Origin: Halopseudomonas laoshanensis
Lineage (GTDB): Bacteria; Pseudomonadota; Gammaproteobacteria; Pseudomonadales; Pseudomonadaceae
Assembly (NCBI RefSeq): GCF_008365385.1
Contig: NZ_QOVF01000001.1
Span: 620,001 to 684,000, forward strand
DNA: 64,000 bases
Direction of reading: 5' to 3'
In this document: positions 42,700-51,216 of the stretch, piece by piece
Numbering within the stretch: the first letter of the stretch is position 1
Layout: each line of letters begins with the position of its first letter
Notes under the pieces: generated by a model
The model's input: only the letters and a program-made list of their open reading frames with translations
What the model was told of the DNA's origin: nothing
Databases searched by the model: none
Made by a program: the position numbers and the translations under genes

Positions 42700-44346
42700 A
42701 TGACCAAAGCAGCCGACCTGTTCGTCAGGTGCCTGGAAGAAGAGGGGGTAGAGTATATTTTCGGGGTTCCTGGTGAGGAGAATCTCGACATGCTCGACAG
42801 CCTTAGCCGCTCGACCAGGATTCAGTTGATCCTTACCCGGCATGAACAGGGCGCAGGCTTTATGGCCGCGACCTATGGACGGCATACCGGTAAGGCCGGT
42901 GTGTGCATGGCGACACTAGGGCCGGGCGCGACCAATTTGGTCACCGCTGCCGCCTATGCCCAGCTCGGAGGTATGCCTATCCTCATGGTCACGGGACAAA
43001 AGCCAATCAAGAAGTCGAAGCAAGGTCGTTTCCAGATCCTTGATGTGGTCGACATGATGAGGCCGCTGACCAAGTTCACCCACCAGCTCGCCAGCGCCGA
43101 CAACATCCCCAGCCGGGTGCGCGAGGCCTTCCGGCTCGCTGAAGAGGAGAAACCCGGCGCAACACACATCGAGTTTCCCGAGGACGTCGCCGACGAAAAA
43201 ACCGAATCGGTGCCGCTGACGCGTAGCCATACGCGGCGGCCCAATGCCGATGTGAAATCGATACGCGCTGCGGTGCATGCACTGGAAAAGGCCAAGTCGC
43301 CGGTCCTGGTGATTGGCGCAGGCGCCAACCGCACCATGACCTGCCGAATGTTGCGGCAGTTCATCGAGAAGACCGGCATCCCTTTTCTTACCACTCAGCT
43401 TGGCAAGGGCGTGATCGATGAACGTGACCCCAAATTTCTTGGCTGCGCGGCGCTATCGTCGGGCGACTTTGTCCATCGCGCAGTTGAGGCTGCTGACCTG
43501 ATCATCAATATCGGCCACGATGTGATCGAGAAGCCGCCGTTCTTCATGCGGCCGGGCGGCACCCAGGTGATTCATATCTCGTCCAAGACCGCCGAGGTTG
43601 ATCCGGTCTATTTCCCGCAGATCGAGGTTGTCGGCGACATCGCCAACGCGATCTGGCAGATCAAGCAGGATATCGTTCCGAATGGAAGCTGGACGTTCGA
43701 CGCGATGCTGGCGGCGCGCAAAGGCCAGATCGCGCATAGCGCGTCGATCTCGGACGATGCACGCTTCCCCATCTTCCCGCCCTATCTGGTTGAACAGGTC
43801 CGCGCGGCGATGCCCGAAGACGGCATCATCTGCCTCGACAACGGCGTGTACAAGATCTGGTTCGCGCGGGACTACACTGCATACCGTCCCAATACCGTGC
43901 TGCTCGACAACGCGCTCGCCACCATGGGCGCGGGTCTGCCCTCGGCTATGGCATCGGCGATGGTCTATCCCGATCGCAAGGTGATGGCGATCTGTGGCGA
44001 TGGCGGTTTCATGATGAACAGCCAGGAGATGGAGACCGCCGTGCGCTTGAAGCTCAATCTTACCGTGCTGATTCTCAACGACAGCAGCTATGGCATGATC
44101 CGCTGGAAACAGGCGCAGATGGGCTTCAAGGACTGGGGTCTGACCTATGGCAATCCCGATTTCGTCAAGTACGCGCAAAGCTATGGCGCGTTTGGCCACC
44201 GCGTGGAAAGCGCTGAGCATCTCCAGCAACTGCTCGTGCATACCCGCGATACGCCTGGCGTTCATCTGATCGACTGCCCAGTCGACTATTCTGAAAATGA
44301 TCAGATTCTCAATGTCGACATCAAGAATCTGTCGAAAAAATTGTAA
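42700..44346 (+). CDS. Acetolactate synthase-like TPP-dependent enzyme
   Basis: Thiamine-diphosphate enzyme of 548 residues with the three-domain acetolactate synthase form. The N-terminal PYR domain has YIFGVPGEENLDMLDSL, the activating Glu in TRHEQGAGFMAATYGR, and TLGPGATNLVTA. The central domain is about 190-330. The C-terminal PP domain has MGAGLPSAMASAMV and the metal-binding CGDGGFMMNSQEMETAVRLK with NDSSYGM. It lacks a small-subunit gene nearby. Many such genes are catabolic or unknown. An aldehyde dehydrogenase gene follows. Codon use (many C/G third bases) and the pairing look alphaproteobacterial, so it may be acquired. Confidence 0.88.
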   Translation: MTKAADLFVRCLEEEGVEYIFGVPGEENLDMLDSLSRSTRIQLILTRHEQGAGFMAATYGRHTGKAGVCMATLGPGATNLVTAAAYAQLGGMPILMVTGQKPIKKSKQGRFQILDVVDMMRPLTKFTHQLASADNIPSRVREAFRLAEEEKPGATHIEFPEDVADEKTESVPLTRSHTRRPNADVKSIRAAVHALEKAKSPVLVIGAGANRTMTCRMLRQFIEKTGIPFLTTQLGKGVIDERDPKFLGCAALSSGDFVHRAVEAADLIINIGHDVIEKPPFFMRPGGTQVIHISSKTAEVDPVYFPQIEVVGDIANAIWQIKQDIVPNGSWTFDAMLAARKGQIAHSASISDDARFPIFPPYLVEQVRAAMPEDGIICLDNGVYKIWFARDYTAYRPNTVLLDNALATMGAGLPSAMASAMVYPDRKVMAICGDGGFMMNSQEMETAVRLKLNLTVLILNDSSYGMIRWKQAQMGFKDWGLTYGNPDFVKYAQSYGAFGHRVESAEHLQQLLVHTRDTPGVHLIDCPVDYSENDQILNVDIKNLSKKL

Positions 44347-44350
44347 GGGC

Positions 44351-44386
44351 CATCTCGTTTCCCGACTTAAGCCGGGAAACGAGATG
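44351..44386. terminator. 14-bp perfect hairpin between the TPP-enzyme and aldehyde dehydrogenase genes
   Basis: CATCTCGTTTCCCG pairs with CGGGAAACGAGATG around an 8-base loop. There is no T-run, and the next gene starts 15 bp later, so it may stabilise or partly terminate the message rather than end it. Confidence 0.55.
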
Positions 44387-44400
44387 CTCGGGGAGTTCAA

Positions 44401-45834
44401 ATGACTAAGCTCAAGTCTGCCTATCCGTTATATCTCAATAATGCGGCGCAGCAGCCGAACGCCGATCTTGCGGTGACTGACAAGTTTACTGGCGAGGTCG
44501 CTTTCCACGTTGCTCAGGCCGATGCTGCGATGATCGACGCAGCGATCGCAGGTGCGGTTGCAGCGGCAGAACCGATGGCGCGAGTGGCAAGCTACCAGCG
44601 CCAGGCGGTGCTCACCCATTGCGTCACGCGTTTTACCGAGCGGTTCGATGAGTTCGCTTACGCGCTATGTGTTGAGGCGGGCAAACCTATCAAGGACAGC
44701 GAGGGGGAGGTCGGGCGGCTGATCGATACCTTCCGTATCGCCGCTGAGGAATCTGTGCGGACGTCAGGCGAAGTCCAGACGCTCGACATCTCGGCGCGTG
44801 CCAAGGGTTATCAGGGCATGTGGAAGCGCGTGCCAATCGGGCCCTGTTCCTTCATCTCGCCGTTCAATTTCCCACTCAACCTGGCTGCGCACAAGATCGC
44901 TCCAGCGCTTGCGGTGGGCTGCCCGTTCGTGATGAAACCGGCGAGCCGCACACCCTTGGGGGCGATACTCATAGGCGAAGTGCTGGCTGAGACCGACCTG
45001 CCCAGAGGCGCTTTCTCGATCTTGCCCGCCAGCCGTGATGGCGCCGCACTGTTTACCACCGACGACCGCCTCAAGCTGCTGTCGTTTACCGGGTCGCCCG
45101 ACGTTGGTTGGGACCTCAAGGCGCGCTGCGGCAAGAAGAAAGTGGTCCTTGAGCTCGGTGGCAATGCTGCTGTGATAGTAGATGCGGATGCCAATCTCGA
45201 CGATGCGCTCGAACGCGTCATTTTTGGTGCCTTCTACCAGTCGGGGCAGAGCTGTATCGGGGTGCAGCGGATTATCATCCATGCCGAGGTCTACGATCGT
45301 TTCCGCGACATGCTGGTCGCCAGGACAAAGACGCTGATAGCGGGCGATCCCAAGCAGCGCGATACCTTTATCGGCCCGATGATTCATGTCAAGGAAGCGG
45401 AGCGGCTCGAGGCCTGGATCAACGAAGCGCTTGCCGCGGGGGGTAAGCTGCTCTGCGGCGGCAACCGCGATGGTGCGATGCTGGATGCCACCCTGCTCGA
45501 GGATGTGCCTGCCGATACCAGAATAGTCACTGAAGAGGCCTTCGGCCCGGTCGCTGTGCTGTCACGCTTCAGTGACTTCAATGTTGCTCTGGCCGACGTC
45601 AACGCCTCTAGATTCGGGCTGCAGGCGGGCGTCTTCACTCGCGATCTGTTCAAGATGTTCGATGCCTGGGATCATCTGGACGTCGGTGGTGTGGTGATCA
45701 ACGATGTGCCCAGCTACCGCGTCGACAACATGCCCTATGGCGGGGTCAAGGATTCGGGCTTGGGCCGCGAAGGCGTGCGTTTCGCGATGGAAGACATGAC
45801 CGAGATCCGCAACCTGGTCATTCGCCGAGCTTGA
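44401..45834 (+). CDS. Aldehyde dehydrogenase in operon with the TPP enzyme
   Basis: Aldehyde dehydrogenase of 477 residues. IGPCSFISPFNFPLNLAAHK (oxyanion Asn), VMKPASRTPLGAILIGEVLA, the general-base stretch KKVVLELGGNAAVIVDADAN, and the nucleophile in QSGQSCIGVQRIIIHAEVYD are visible. MPYGGVKDSGLGREGVRFAM is near the C-terminus. It follows the TPP-enzyme gene by 54 bp, with a hairpin between. A TPP enzyme that forms or cleaves a keto acid and an aldehyde dehydrogenase that oxidises the aldehyde fit one short catabolic step, but the substrate is unknown. GC-rich third bases match the TPP gene. Confidence 0.9.
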   Translation: MTKLKSAYPLYLNNAAQQPNADLAVTDKFTGEVAFHVAQADAAMIDAAIAGAVAAAEPMARVASYQRQAVLTHCVTRFTERFDEFAYALCVEAGKPIKDSEGEVGRLIDTFRIAAEESVRTSGEVQTLDISARAKGYQGMWKRVPIGPCSFISPFNFPLNLAAHKIAPALAVGCPFVMKPASRTPLGAILIGEVLAETDLPRGAFSILPASRDGAALFTTDDRLKLLSFTGSPDVGWDLKARCGKKKVVLELGGNAAVIVDADANLDDALERVIFGAFYQSGQSCIGVQRIIIHAEVYDRFRDMLVARTKTLIAGDPKQRDTFIGPMIHVKEAERLEAWINEALAAGGKLLCGGNRDGAMLDATLLEDVPADTRIVTEEAFGPVAVLSRFSDFNVALADVNASRFGLQAGVFTRDLFKMFDAWDHLDVGGVVINDVPSYRVDNMPYGGVKDSGLGREGVRFAMEDMTEIRNLVIRRA

Positions 45835-45839
45835 GGCGC

Positions 45840-45870
45840 GCCTCTGGAGGGCATTTCAAGAGGCCTTTTT
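45840..45870. terminator. Convergent terminator between the aldehyde dehydrogenase and LysR genes
   Basis: GCCTCT pairs with AGAGGC, followed by CTTTTTAC. It overlaps the last codons of the LysR gene and could serve the plus-strand operon. Confidence 0.5.
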
Positions 45871-46785
45871 ACTCTCAGCAGCTGGGCGCGATGCACATCC
45901 CTCGCCCCATAGATACGCAGACTGTTCAAAGTACTTGATCAAGATCTCGGTAAGGACCTTGATCTTGCGTGTGGAGTGCTGGCCTGGTGGTCGGACAACA
46001 TAGGCACCGGCCAGAGGGGGAGGGTAGCGCGTCATAATCGGGACAAGCGCGCCGGATGCCATATATTCGTGGGTTATGAAATAAGGCAGCCACGCTATGC
46101 CAATCCCCGCTGCAGCGGCGGCGGCGAGGGCAGTGCCGCTGTCTGCCTTGAATCGCCCCTGCGGGTGCACGGTAATGATCCTGTCGCCGTCCATGAATTG
46201 CCAGGCTTCGTTACCTTGCATAAGAGCCTCATGGGCCAGAATGTCATCTGGCGTCTCCGGCGCCCCATATTTCCTGATATAGCATGGACTCGCTACGAGG
46301 TTCCCAAAAATCGGACCGACGCGCCGTGCTTTTAGCGTGGAATCCTCTAGCAGGCCAAGCCGTATCGCACAATCATAGCCATCGGTGATCAGATCAACTC
46401 GGCGATCGCTGTAGCAGGTGTGTATATGAAGTTGAGGGTGTAGTTGGGCCATTTTCGCGAGGATAGGTGCGAAATGAGTTGGTCCGAAAGAGAGTGGAGC
46501 CGCGATCCGCAGGCGCCCGCGAAGTGGACCGGTCGGTAGCATCGCTTCTCTGGCTACGTCGGTTTCGACGCATACCTTGGCCGCATAGTCTCTGAATGTA
46601 GTGCCGGCTTCGGTAAGAGCCGCTCCGCGGGTGGTTCGCGAAAGAAGCTGAACGCCCAGTTCCGATTCAAGACGGGCGAGGCGTCGACTGACGATCGACT
46701 TGGCGATACCGAGCCTTAGGGCGGCAGGTGAAATACCTCCAGCATGGGCAACCTCTACGAAGGTCTGCAATTCTTCAATGTCCAT
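45856..46785 (-). CDS. LysR-family regulator, paralogue of the one at 49234
   Basis: LysR regulator of 309 residues. The HTH reads LQTFVEVAHAGGISPAALRL, then AKSIVSRRLARLESELGVQLL, and the effector domain starts near LRGRLRIAAPLSFGPTHFAP. Sequence from MDIEELQTF on is very similar to the 297-residue protein at 49234-50127 across its length. The start at 46785 follows GGGGAA. It may control genes of this cluster such as the divergent azoreductase gene. The C-terminus is 12 residues longer than in the paralogue. Confidence 0.92.
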   Translation of the reverse strand: MDIEELQTFVEVAHAGGISPAALRLGIAKSIVSRRLARLESELGVQLLSRTTRGAALTEAGTTFRDYAAKVCVETDVAREAMLPTGPLRGRLRIAAPLSFGPTHFAPILAKMAQLHPQLHIHTCYSDRRVDLITDGYDCAIRLGLLEDSTLKARRVGPIFGNLVASPCYIRKYGAPETPDDILAHEALMQGNEAWQFMDGDRIITVHPQGRFKADSGTALAAAAAAGIGIAWLPYFITHEYMASGALVPIMTRYPPPLAGAYVVRPPGQHSTRKIKVLTEILIKYFEQSAYLWGEGCASRPAAESKKAS

Positions 46786-47027
46786 TTTGGCGTTCCCCGA
46801 ATAGCAACAATGGTTCCTGCAAAATGCTACTACCGGGCTGAAAACCTGAATAGGACAATACTGCTGCAAATAGGCGTCCGCTTTTTGGGCATGCCTTGCG
46901 GAATCAATCTTGAACCCAGTGGCAACAGCGGCTGACCTATGACTCGTCATAGCGACCGTGCTCCGGGCTTTCGCCAAGACAATGTGGTGCTCTTTCTGTG
47001 TGCCTATCTAGCAAAGGACGTACGACC

Positions 47028-47648
47028 ATGAACCATATTCTTGTTATAAACAGCAGCGCTCTGGGTGAGGCATCGGTTTCGCGACATTTGGTAGGGAGCA
47101 CAGTGCAGCGCATGCTCGAGCTAAACCCCAACGCTGTAGTGACTTATCGCGACCTCAACGACGCGCCCGTACCGCATCTCACATCCGCCACTGTTGCGGG
47201 CATCAGGGCTGTTGCCCAGACGCAAGACGAATTGGCCGCGCAGGCACTTTCAGATGAGCTGATTGCTGAGCTGAAGGCGGCCGACGTCCTTGTGATAGGT
47301 GCTCCGATGTATAACTTCAGTATTCCGTCGTCATTGCGCAGCTGGTTCGATTACGTGCTGCGTCCGCGGGTTACCTTTGCATACGGCGCAGGCGGTGTGC
47401 AGGGGTTACTTTCTTCAGATATGCGCGTCATCGTGATCGAATCACGCGGCGGGCTCTATTCGGAGGGGCCTACGAAGGCGATGGACTTCCAGGAGCCCTA
47501 TCTGAGGACGCTGCTGGGCTTCATCGGGATCACTGATGTCACCTTTATTCATGCCGAGAGGATCGGTTCCGGACCGGAAGCGCGCGAGCTAGCAATAGAA
47601 ACGGCGAAATCGCGGATTGAGGAAGTCGTCACTGTGTCTGGTCGATAA
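47028..47648 (+). CDS. azoR: FMN-dependent NADH-azoreductase
   Basis: Flavodoxin-like azoreductase and quinone reductase of 206 residues. The phosphate-binding loop is ILVINSSALGEASVSRHLV, and IGAPMYNFSIPSSLRSWFDYVLRPR is the AzoR signature, with RVTFAYGAGGVQGLL and VIVIESRGGLYSEGP. It reduces azo compounds and quinones with NADH and two electrons. The ATG at 47028 follows AAAGGAC. It is divergent from a LysR gene with 242 bp between the starts, so that LysR protein may control it. It belongs to the electrophile-defence genes of this section. Confidence 0.93.
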   Translation: MNHILVINSSALGEASVSRHLVGSTVQRMLELNPNAVVTYRDLNDAPVPHLTSATVAGIRAVAQTQDELAAQALSDELIAELKAADVLVIGAPMYNFSIPSSLRSWFDYVLRPRVTFAYGAGGVQGLLSSDMRVIVIESRGGLYSEGPTKAMDFQEPYLRTLLGFIGITDVTFIHAERIGSGPEARELAIETAKSRIEEVVTVSGR

Positions 47649-47676
47649 GCATCCCTGGCCTTTGTGTCCCGATTAT

Positions 47677-47711
47677 GCGGTCATGCCATGGGGCGTGATC
47701 GCAGCTGGCCC
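47677..47711 (+). repeat. 35-bp duplicated promoter element copy 2
   Basis: Second copy of 41874-41908 with five mismatches. It lies 110 bp upstream of the chloroperoxidase-like gene and downstream of azoR. Confidence 0.65.
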
Positions 47712-47821
47712 CAACTGGTAAGAAAAAACCGCGATTCATTCTAACGCGACATCCTTGTGCTATAGCCTCTATCCCTTCCGCCGTACTGTTTCTGTGGTTT
47801 TTACTCACAGGAGCCATACCC

Positions 47822-48643
47822 ATGACCACTTTCACTACCAGCGATAACGTCACACTCTTCTATAAAGACTGGGGCTCAGGGCAGCCGGTCTTTTTCTCCC
47901 ACGGTTGGCCGCTGTCATCCGACGCTTGGGATAGCCAGATGTTGTTCTTTGGTCAACAGGGCTACCGCGTCATTGCGCATGATCGTCGAGGGCATGGGCG
48001 CTCGGAGCAGACCTGGGATGGCAATAACATGGATCGTTACGCGGACGATCTCGCCGAGCTATTCGAATACCTGGATCTGCACAACATCATCATGATTGGC
48101 CATTCTACTGGCGGCGGGGAAGTGGCGCATTATGTCGGCCGCCATGGCTCGGCACGGGTGGCGAAAGCGGTTCTGGTCGGCGCGGTGCCGCCTTTGATGC
48201 TGAAAACCGACAGCAACCCTGACGGCACCCCGATGGAGGCATTCGACGGCATTCGGGCGGGTACCGCCGAGAATCGCTCACAATTTTTCCGCGATCTGAC
48301 TATGCCGTTCTACGGCTTCAATCGGGACGGCGCGAAAGTGAACGAAGGGCTTCAAGAATCGTTCTGGCTGCAAGGTATGCAGGGCGGCATCAAGGCGCAC
48401 TATGACTGCATCCATGAGTTTTCCGAGGTCGATTACACGGCAGACCTCAAAGCCATTAGCAAACCGGTGCTTTTCATCCACGGGGATGATGACCAGATCG
48501 TCCCGCTCGCCGCTTCTGCGGAGTTGGCGGTAGGGCTGGTCAAGGACGGCATCCTGAAGGTTTACCCTGGCGGCTCGCATGGGCTTGCCCAGATTGATGC
48601 CGGCCAGTTCAACTCAGATGTGTTGGCTTTTATCCGTAGCTGA
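47822..48643 (+). CDS. Cytoplasmic chloroperoxidase-like alpha/beta hydrolase
   Basis: Alpha/beta hydrolase of 273 residues that lacks a signal peptide. [40 protein letters not shown], the nucleophile in [35 protein letters not shown], and the His in [14 protein letters not shown] make the triad. It is a clear paralogue of 39934-40863 (shared [15 protein letters not shown] and VPPLMLKTD), differing by the missing signal peptide. It belongs to the bacterial non-haem haloperoxidase-like esterases. The promoter region contains copy 2 of the 35-bp element. A terminator follows at 48651. Confidence 0.92.
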   Translation: MTTFTTSDNVTLFYKDWGSGQPVFFSHGWPLSSDAWDSQMLFFGQQGYRVIAHDRRGHGRSEQTWDGNNMDRYADDLAELFEYLDLHNIIMIGHSTGGGEVAHYVGRHGSARVAKAVLVGAVPPLMLKTDSNPDGTPMEAFDGIRAGTAENRSQFFRDLTMPFYGFNRDGAKVNEGLQESFWLQGMQGGIKAHYDCIHEFSEVDYTADLKAISKPVLFIHGDDDQIVPLAASAELAVGLVKDGILKVYPGGSHGLAQIDAGQFNSDVLAFIRS

Positions 48644-48650
48644 AATGCTT

Positions 48651-48685
48651 GCGACGCCCGACCAGTTGGTCGGACGTCGCTTCTC
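48651..48685 (+). terminator. Terminator after the chloroperoxidase-like hydrolase
   Basis: GCGACGCCCGACC pairs with GGTCGGACGTCGC (one mismatch in 13) across the loop AGTT, followed by TTCTC. Confidence 0.65.
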
Positions 48686-48763
48686 AGGCAACCATTCCAC
48701 GTAGCCGCGCATCCAACAGCCAGCTTACCCGCGTGTTACATATCCGAATTTTGGAGTCGATCC

Positions 48764-49171
48764 ATGACCATAAAACTATCCAAAAGTGATGTAGGCACAT
48801 TTCGCCAACTACTGCATGCCGACCAACACGAAATAACCGCTGATGCACGCCTGGATTCGGCGTCTGATACCGGGCCCAATCCCCATGATCTCTATGACGC
48901 AGCGCTTGCTGCATGTAAGGCCATTACCCTGCTCATGTATGCCGAGAAAGCGAATATCCCTTTGGAAGATGTACAAATAACCGTCGACCGGGACAGCAGT
49001 GAAGAGCGATCTGGCAAGTACCATTTGCAGGTGGGTCTGGTCCTGATCGGCAAGCTGGACGCTACCCAGAAAGACCGTCTCGAACAGGTTGCTTCCAAGT
49101 GCCCTATTCACAAGTTGATGACTAACGCAGAAACCACGATCACGACAAGTTGTGAGGTCCCGGATCGTTGA
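48764..49171 (+). CDS. OsmC-family peroxide reductase-like protein
   Basis: OsmC/Ohr-fold protein of 135 residues. It has the two redox cysteines of the superfamily, one in LAACKAITLLMYAEKANIPL and one in ASKCPIHKLMTNAETT. TGPNPHDLYDAALAACK is the conserved approach to the first. OsmC-like proteins reduce hydroperoxides with lipoyl or thiol partners. The C-P-I-H-K context suggests the OsmC/YhfA branch rather than Ohr. It stands between terminators and is probably its own transcript. The reductant is unknown. Confidence 0.88.
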   Translation: MTIKLSKSDVGTFRQLLHADQHEITADARLDSASDTGPNPHDLYDAALAACKAITLLMYAEKANIPLEDVQITVDRDSSEERSGKYHLQVGLVLIGKLDATQKDRLEQVASKCPIHKLMTNAETTITTSCEVPDR

Positions 49172-49197
49172 AGGCTGGCCACGTGGGGTCAATCATC

Positions 49198-49233
49198 CGC
49201 GAGATCTGGTCCGGGTCTCGCGCTGCCTGTTTT
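49198..49233. terminator. Bidirectional terminator between the OsmC-like and LysR genes
   Basis: CGCGAGA and TCTCGCG form a 7-bp stem with an 11-base loop, followed by a T-rich stretch that abuts the LysR stop at 49234. It could serve both converging genes. Confidence 0.55.
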
Positions 49234-50127
49234 CTAGTTTTCCAGGCCCCATAGGTGCGGCGCCTGTTCGAAGTATTCGGTCAGTATTTCGATCAGGATC
49301 CTGATTTTGCGTGCGGGATACTGACCTGGCGGGCGGATGACATACACCCCGGCTGGGGGCGGGGGATGACGTGTCATTATCGGTACGAGCGAACCAGAGA
49401 CTACAGATTCATGGGTAATTGGATCAGGGAGGTACGCGATCCCTAGTCCTGCGATTGCTGCGGCGAGGAGGGCTGTGCCGTTGTCGGCCTTGAAGCGCCC
49501 GTGTGGATGAACCGTGATGATCTTGTCGCCGTCCATGAATTGCCAGGCTTCTGTGCCTTGCATGAGAGCTTGATGGCTCAGGATTTCGTCGGGCGTCTCG
49601 GGTGCGCCATATGTATTGATATAGCTTGGGCTCGCGACGAGCTTCCCGTAGAGCGGGCAGATGCGCCTCGCGATCAAGTTGGAGTCCTGCAGATAACCAA
49701 CCCGTATGGCGCAATCATAACCCTCTGTGATCAGGTCGACGAAATGATCGCTATAGCGGGTGTGGATGTGGAGGTCGGGGTGCCGTCGGCCCATTTCCGA
49801 CAGTGCCGGAGCAAAATGGGTTGGACCGAAAGACAGCGGCACTGCAACTCGCAGGCGCCCTCGAAGTTCGCCGGTCGGTAGAATCGCTTCTTCGGCCAGG
49901 TCGATTTCAGCGCAGACTTTGGCGGCATGGTCTCTGAATGTACTGCCGGCTTCCGTGAGTGCGGCGCCGCGAGTGGTTCGAGAAAGAAGCTGAACCCCAA
50001 GTTTCGCTTCAAGACGGGCGAGCCGACGACTGACGATCGACTTGGATACGCCAAGGCGGGCGGCAGCGGGCGAAATGCCTCCAGCGTGAGCAACTTCTAC
50101 AAATGTCTGTAGGTCTTCTATATCCAA
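49234..50127 (-). CDS. LysR-family regulator, paralogue of the one at 45856
   Basis: LysR regulator of 297 residues, the close paralogue of 45856-46785. HTH: LQTFVEVAHAGGISPAAARL and VSKSIVSRRLARLEAKLGVQ. Effector region: LRGRLRVAVPLSFGPTHFAP, and later WQFMDGDKIITVHPHGRFKA, which is almost identical in the other copy. It is convergent to the OsmC-like gene. With its start at 50127 it is not tightly divergent from any gene, since the AraC gene upstream is also on the minus strand. The two regulators probably share or compete for sites near these redox genes. Confidence 0.92.
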   Translation of the reverse strand: MDIEDLQTFVEVAHAGGISPAAARLGVSKSIVSRRLARLEAKLGVQLLSRTTRGAALTEAGSTFRDHAAKVCAEIDLAEEAILPTGELRGRLRVAVPLSFGPTHFAPALSEMGRRHPDLHIHTRYSDHFVDLITEGYDCAIRVGYLQDSNLIARRICPLYGKLVASPSYINTYGAPETPDEILSHQALMQGTEAWQFMDGDKIITVHPHGRFKADNGTALLAAAIAGLGIAYLPDPITHESVVSGSLVPIMTRHPPPPAGVYVIRPPGQYPARKIRILIEILTEYFEQAPHLWGLEN

Positions 50128-50279
50128 CGCAGTCTATCCATCTAGCAAGCGACAACGGAGCTTGCCAATGGTACTACCGGATTGAGTAGAGAAACAGAGC
50201 TCCGCTTCCTGCAGGTGTATCGCACCTAAAGTCACAATTATTGTAGATCGCTGCGCTCATCAGCTACAGGTTGCCTAGC

Positions 50280-50834
50280 TCAACAATGATCTACCTCTAC
50301 ACTGTACTGCTGAATAGAGTCGAGCTTTCCTGTGGCGCGTCTACGACTAGGAGTAACACAATGCAGTTTTCGCCACGTCTGCGGGGACAAACCTGTTTCG
50401 CGTCTGAATACCCGGCAGAAATGCGACTGGTCACAAAATCCGTGACTCAGTGCTATCTCGCTTAGCGAACTCGACGAGCAGAGCATATATTGTCCTGCGG
50501 CCTTCACTCGTCTCGCAGCTACGTACATCAGCGGCGTCATTCCCATCGTCTGTTTGAACAAGCGCGAGAAATGACTGGGGCTCAGACTCAATAGCCAAGC
50601 GAGTTCAGTTGTGCGGATGCATTGGTCGAGGTGCTGGTCTATGAAGTCGTCGACACGAGCCACTTGCCAAGGGGCTAAACCGCCGGTGATTTTGCGCTGC
50701 GAAGGCTCGCTTTGACTATCAGCGGTGAGCAAGGCGATGGCCTGACTCAGATGCGCTGCGGCACCGTCGGGATCGAGGTGAATGGCTCTTTTCGTCTCCA
50801 TTAGCAATATCAGCATTTGCCTGGTCTGTTTCAA
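50280..50834 (-). CDS. AraC-family regulator, short form, paralogue of the one at 63637
   Basis: Regulator of 184 residues with a short N-terminal helical part and the AraC DNA-binding domain at about 55-150. LAPWQVARVDDFIDQHLDQC, RTTELAWLLSLSPSHFSRLF, then KQTMGMTPLMYVAARRVKAA and GFCDQSHFCRVFRRETGLSP are visible. The start is a TTG at 50834 (AAGG ten bases upstream), with an in-frame stop just before it. There is no ligand-binding cupin, so how it is controlled is not clear. The paralogue at the right end of the window shares the N-terminal pattern (LKQTRQ, ET-R-IH-DPD). Confidence 0.85.
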   Translation of the reverse strand: MKQTRQMLILLMETKRAIHLDPDGAAAHLSQAIALLTADSQSEPSQRKITGGLAPWQVARVDDFIDQHLDQCIRTTELAWLLSLSPSHFSRLFKQTMGMTPLMYVAARRVKAAGQYMLCSSSSLSEIALSHGFCDQSHFCRVFRRETGLSPQTWRKLHCVTPSRRRATGKLDSIQQYSVEVDHC

Positions 50835-51216
50835 GCGGTCGGTCCTTCAGAATGGGTACTGTTTTATGGCGAGGCGCAGTTGCCTTCGGGAATCACTATG
50901 CCTGTTCGGAGTTTCGTTTCGGTAGTGGTGTCCGAGGCTTAGCTCTGTCGCAAAAAGGGGAACGCAAAAGAGGGATGGTAGGGCTTCAGTTCACCAAATC
51001 TGCCTCTACCGCCAACGCGACTACGCGCTCCATTCGGCAGATCACATACCTGTCCCAAACCTGGGGCAGCCATCCAATAGTAAGCGCCGCTTCTTTGCGA
51101 TAGTGACCACACCCTTCACGGGTTTCATCTTGCGACGCATTTGACCTATCTCGTGGATCAGGCCGCCGACCGCCGTGGAGGAGGACGAACTCCTAGAACC
51201 GAACTGGAGAGATGAA
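50835..51216. other. 382-bp gap between the AraC gene and pirin
   Basis: I see no gene here. It must hold the promoter of the minus-strand AraC gene and the plus-strand pirin gene. CTGTCCC-AAACCT-GGGGCAG at 51050-51069 is an imperfect inverted repeat that may be an operator. Another short frame at 50852-51103 has no gene-like features. Confidence 0.4.

Noticed and set aside
43453-44400. Open frame of 315 codons on the minus strand opposite the TPP-enzyme gene
   Set aside because: It is antisense to strong TPP-enzyme motifs and has no recognisable sequence. The long frame is due to GC-rich third positions.
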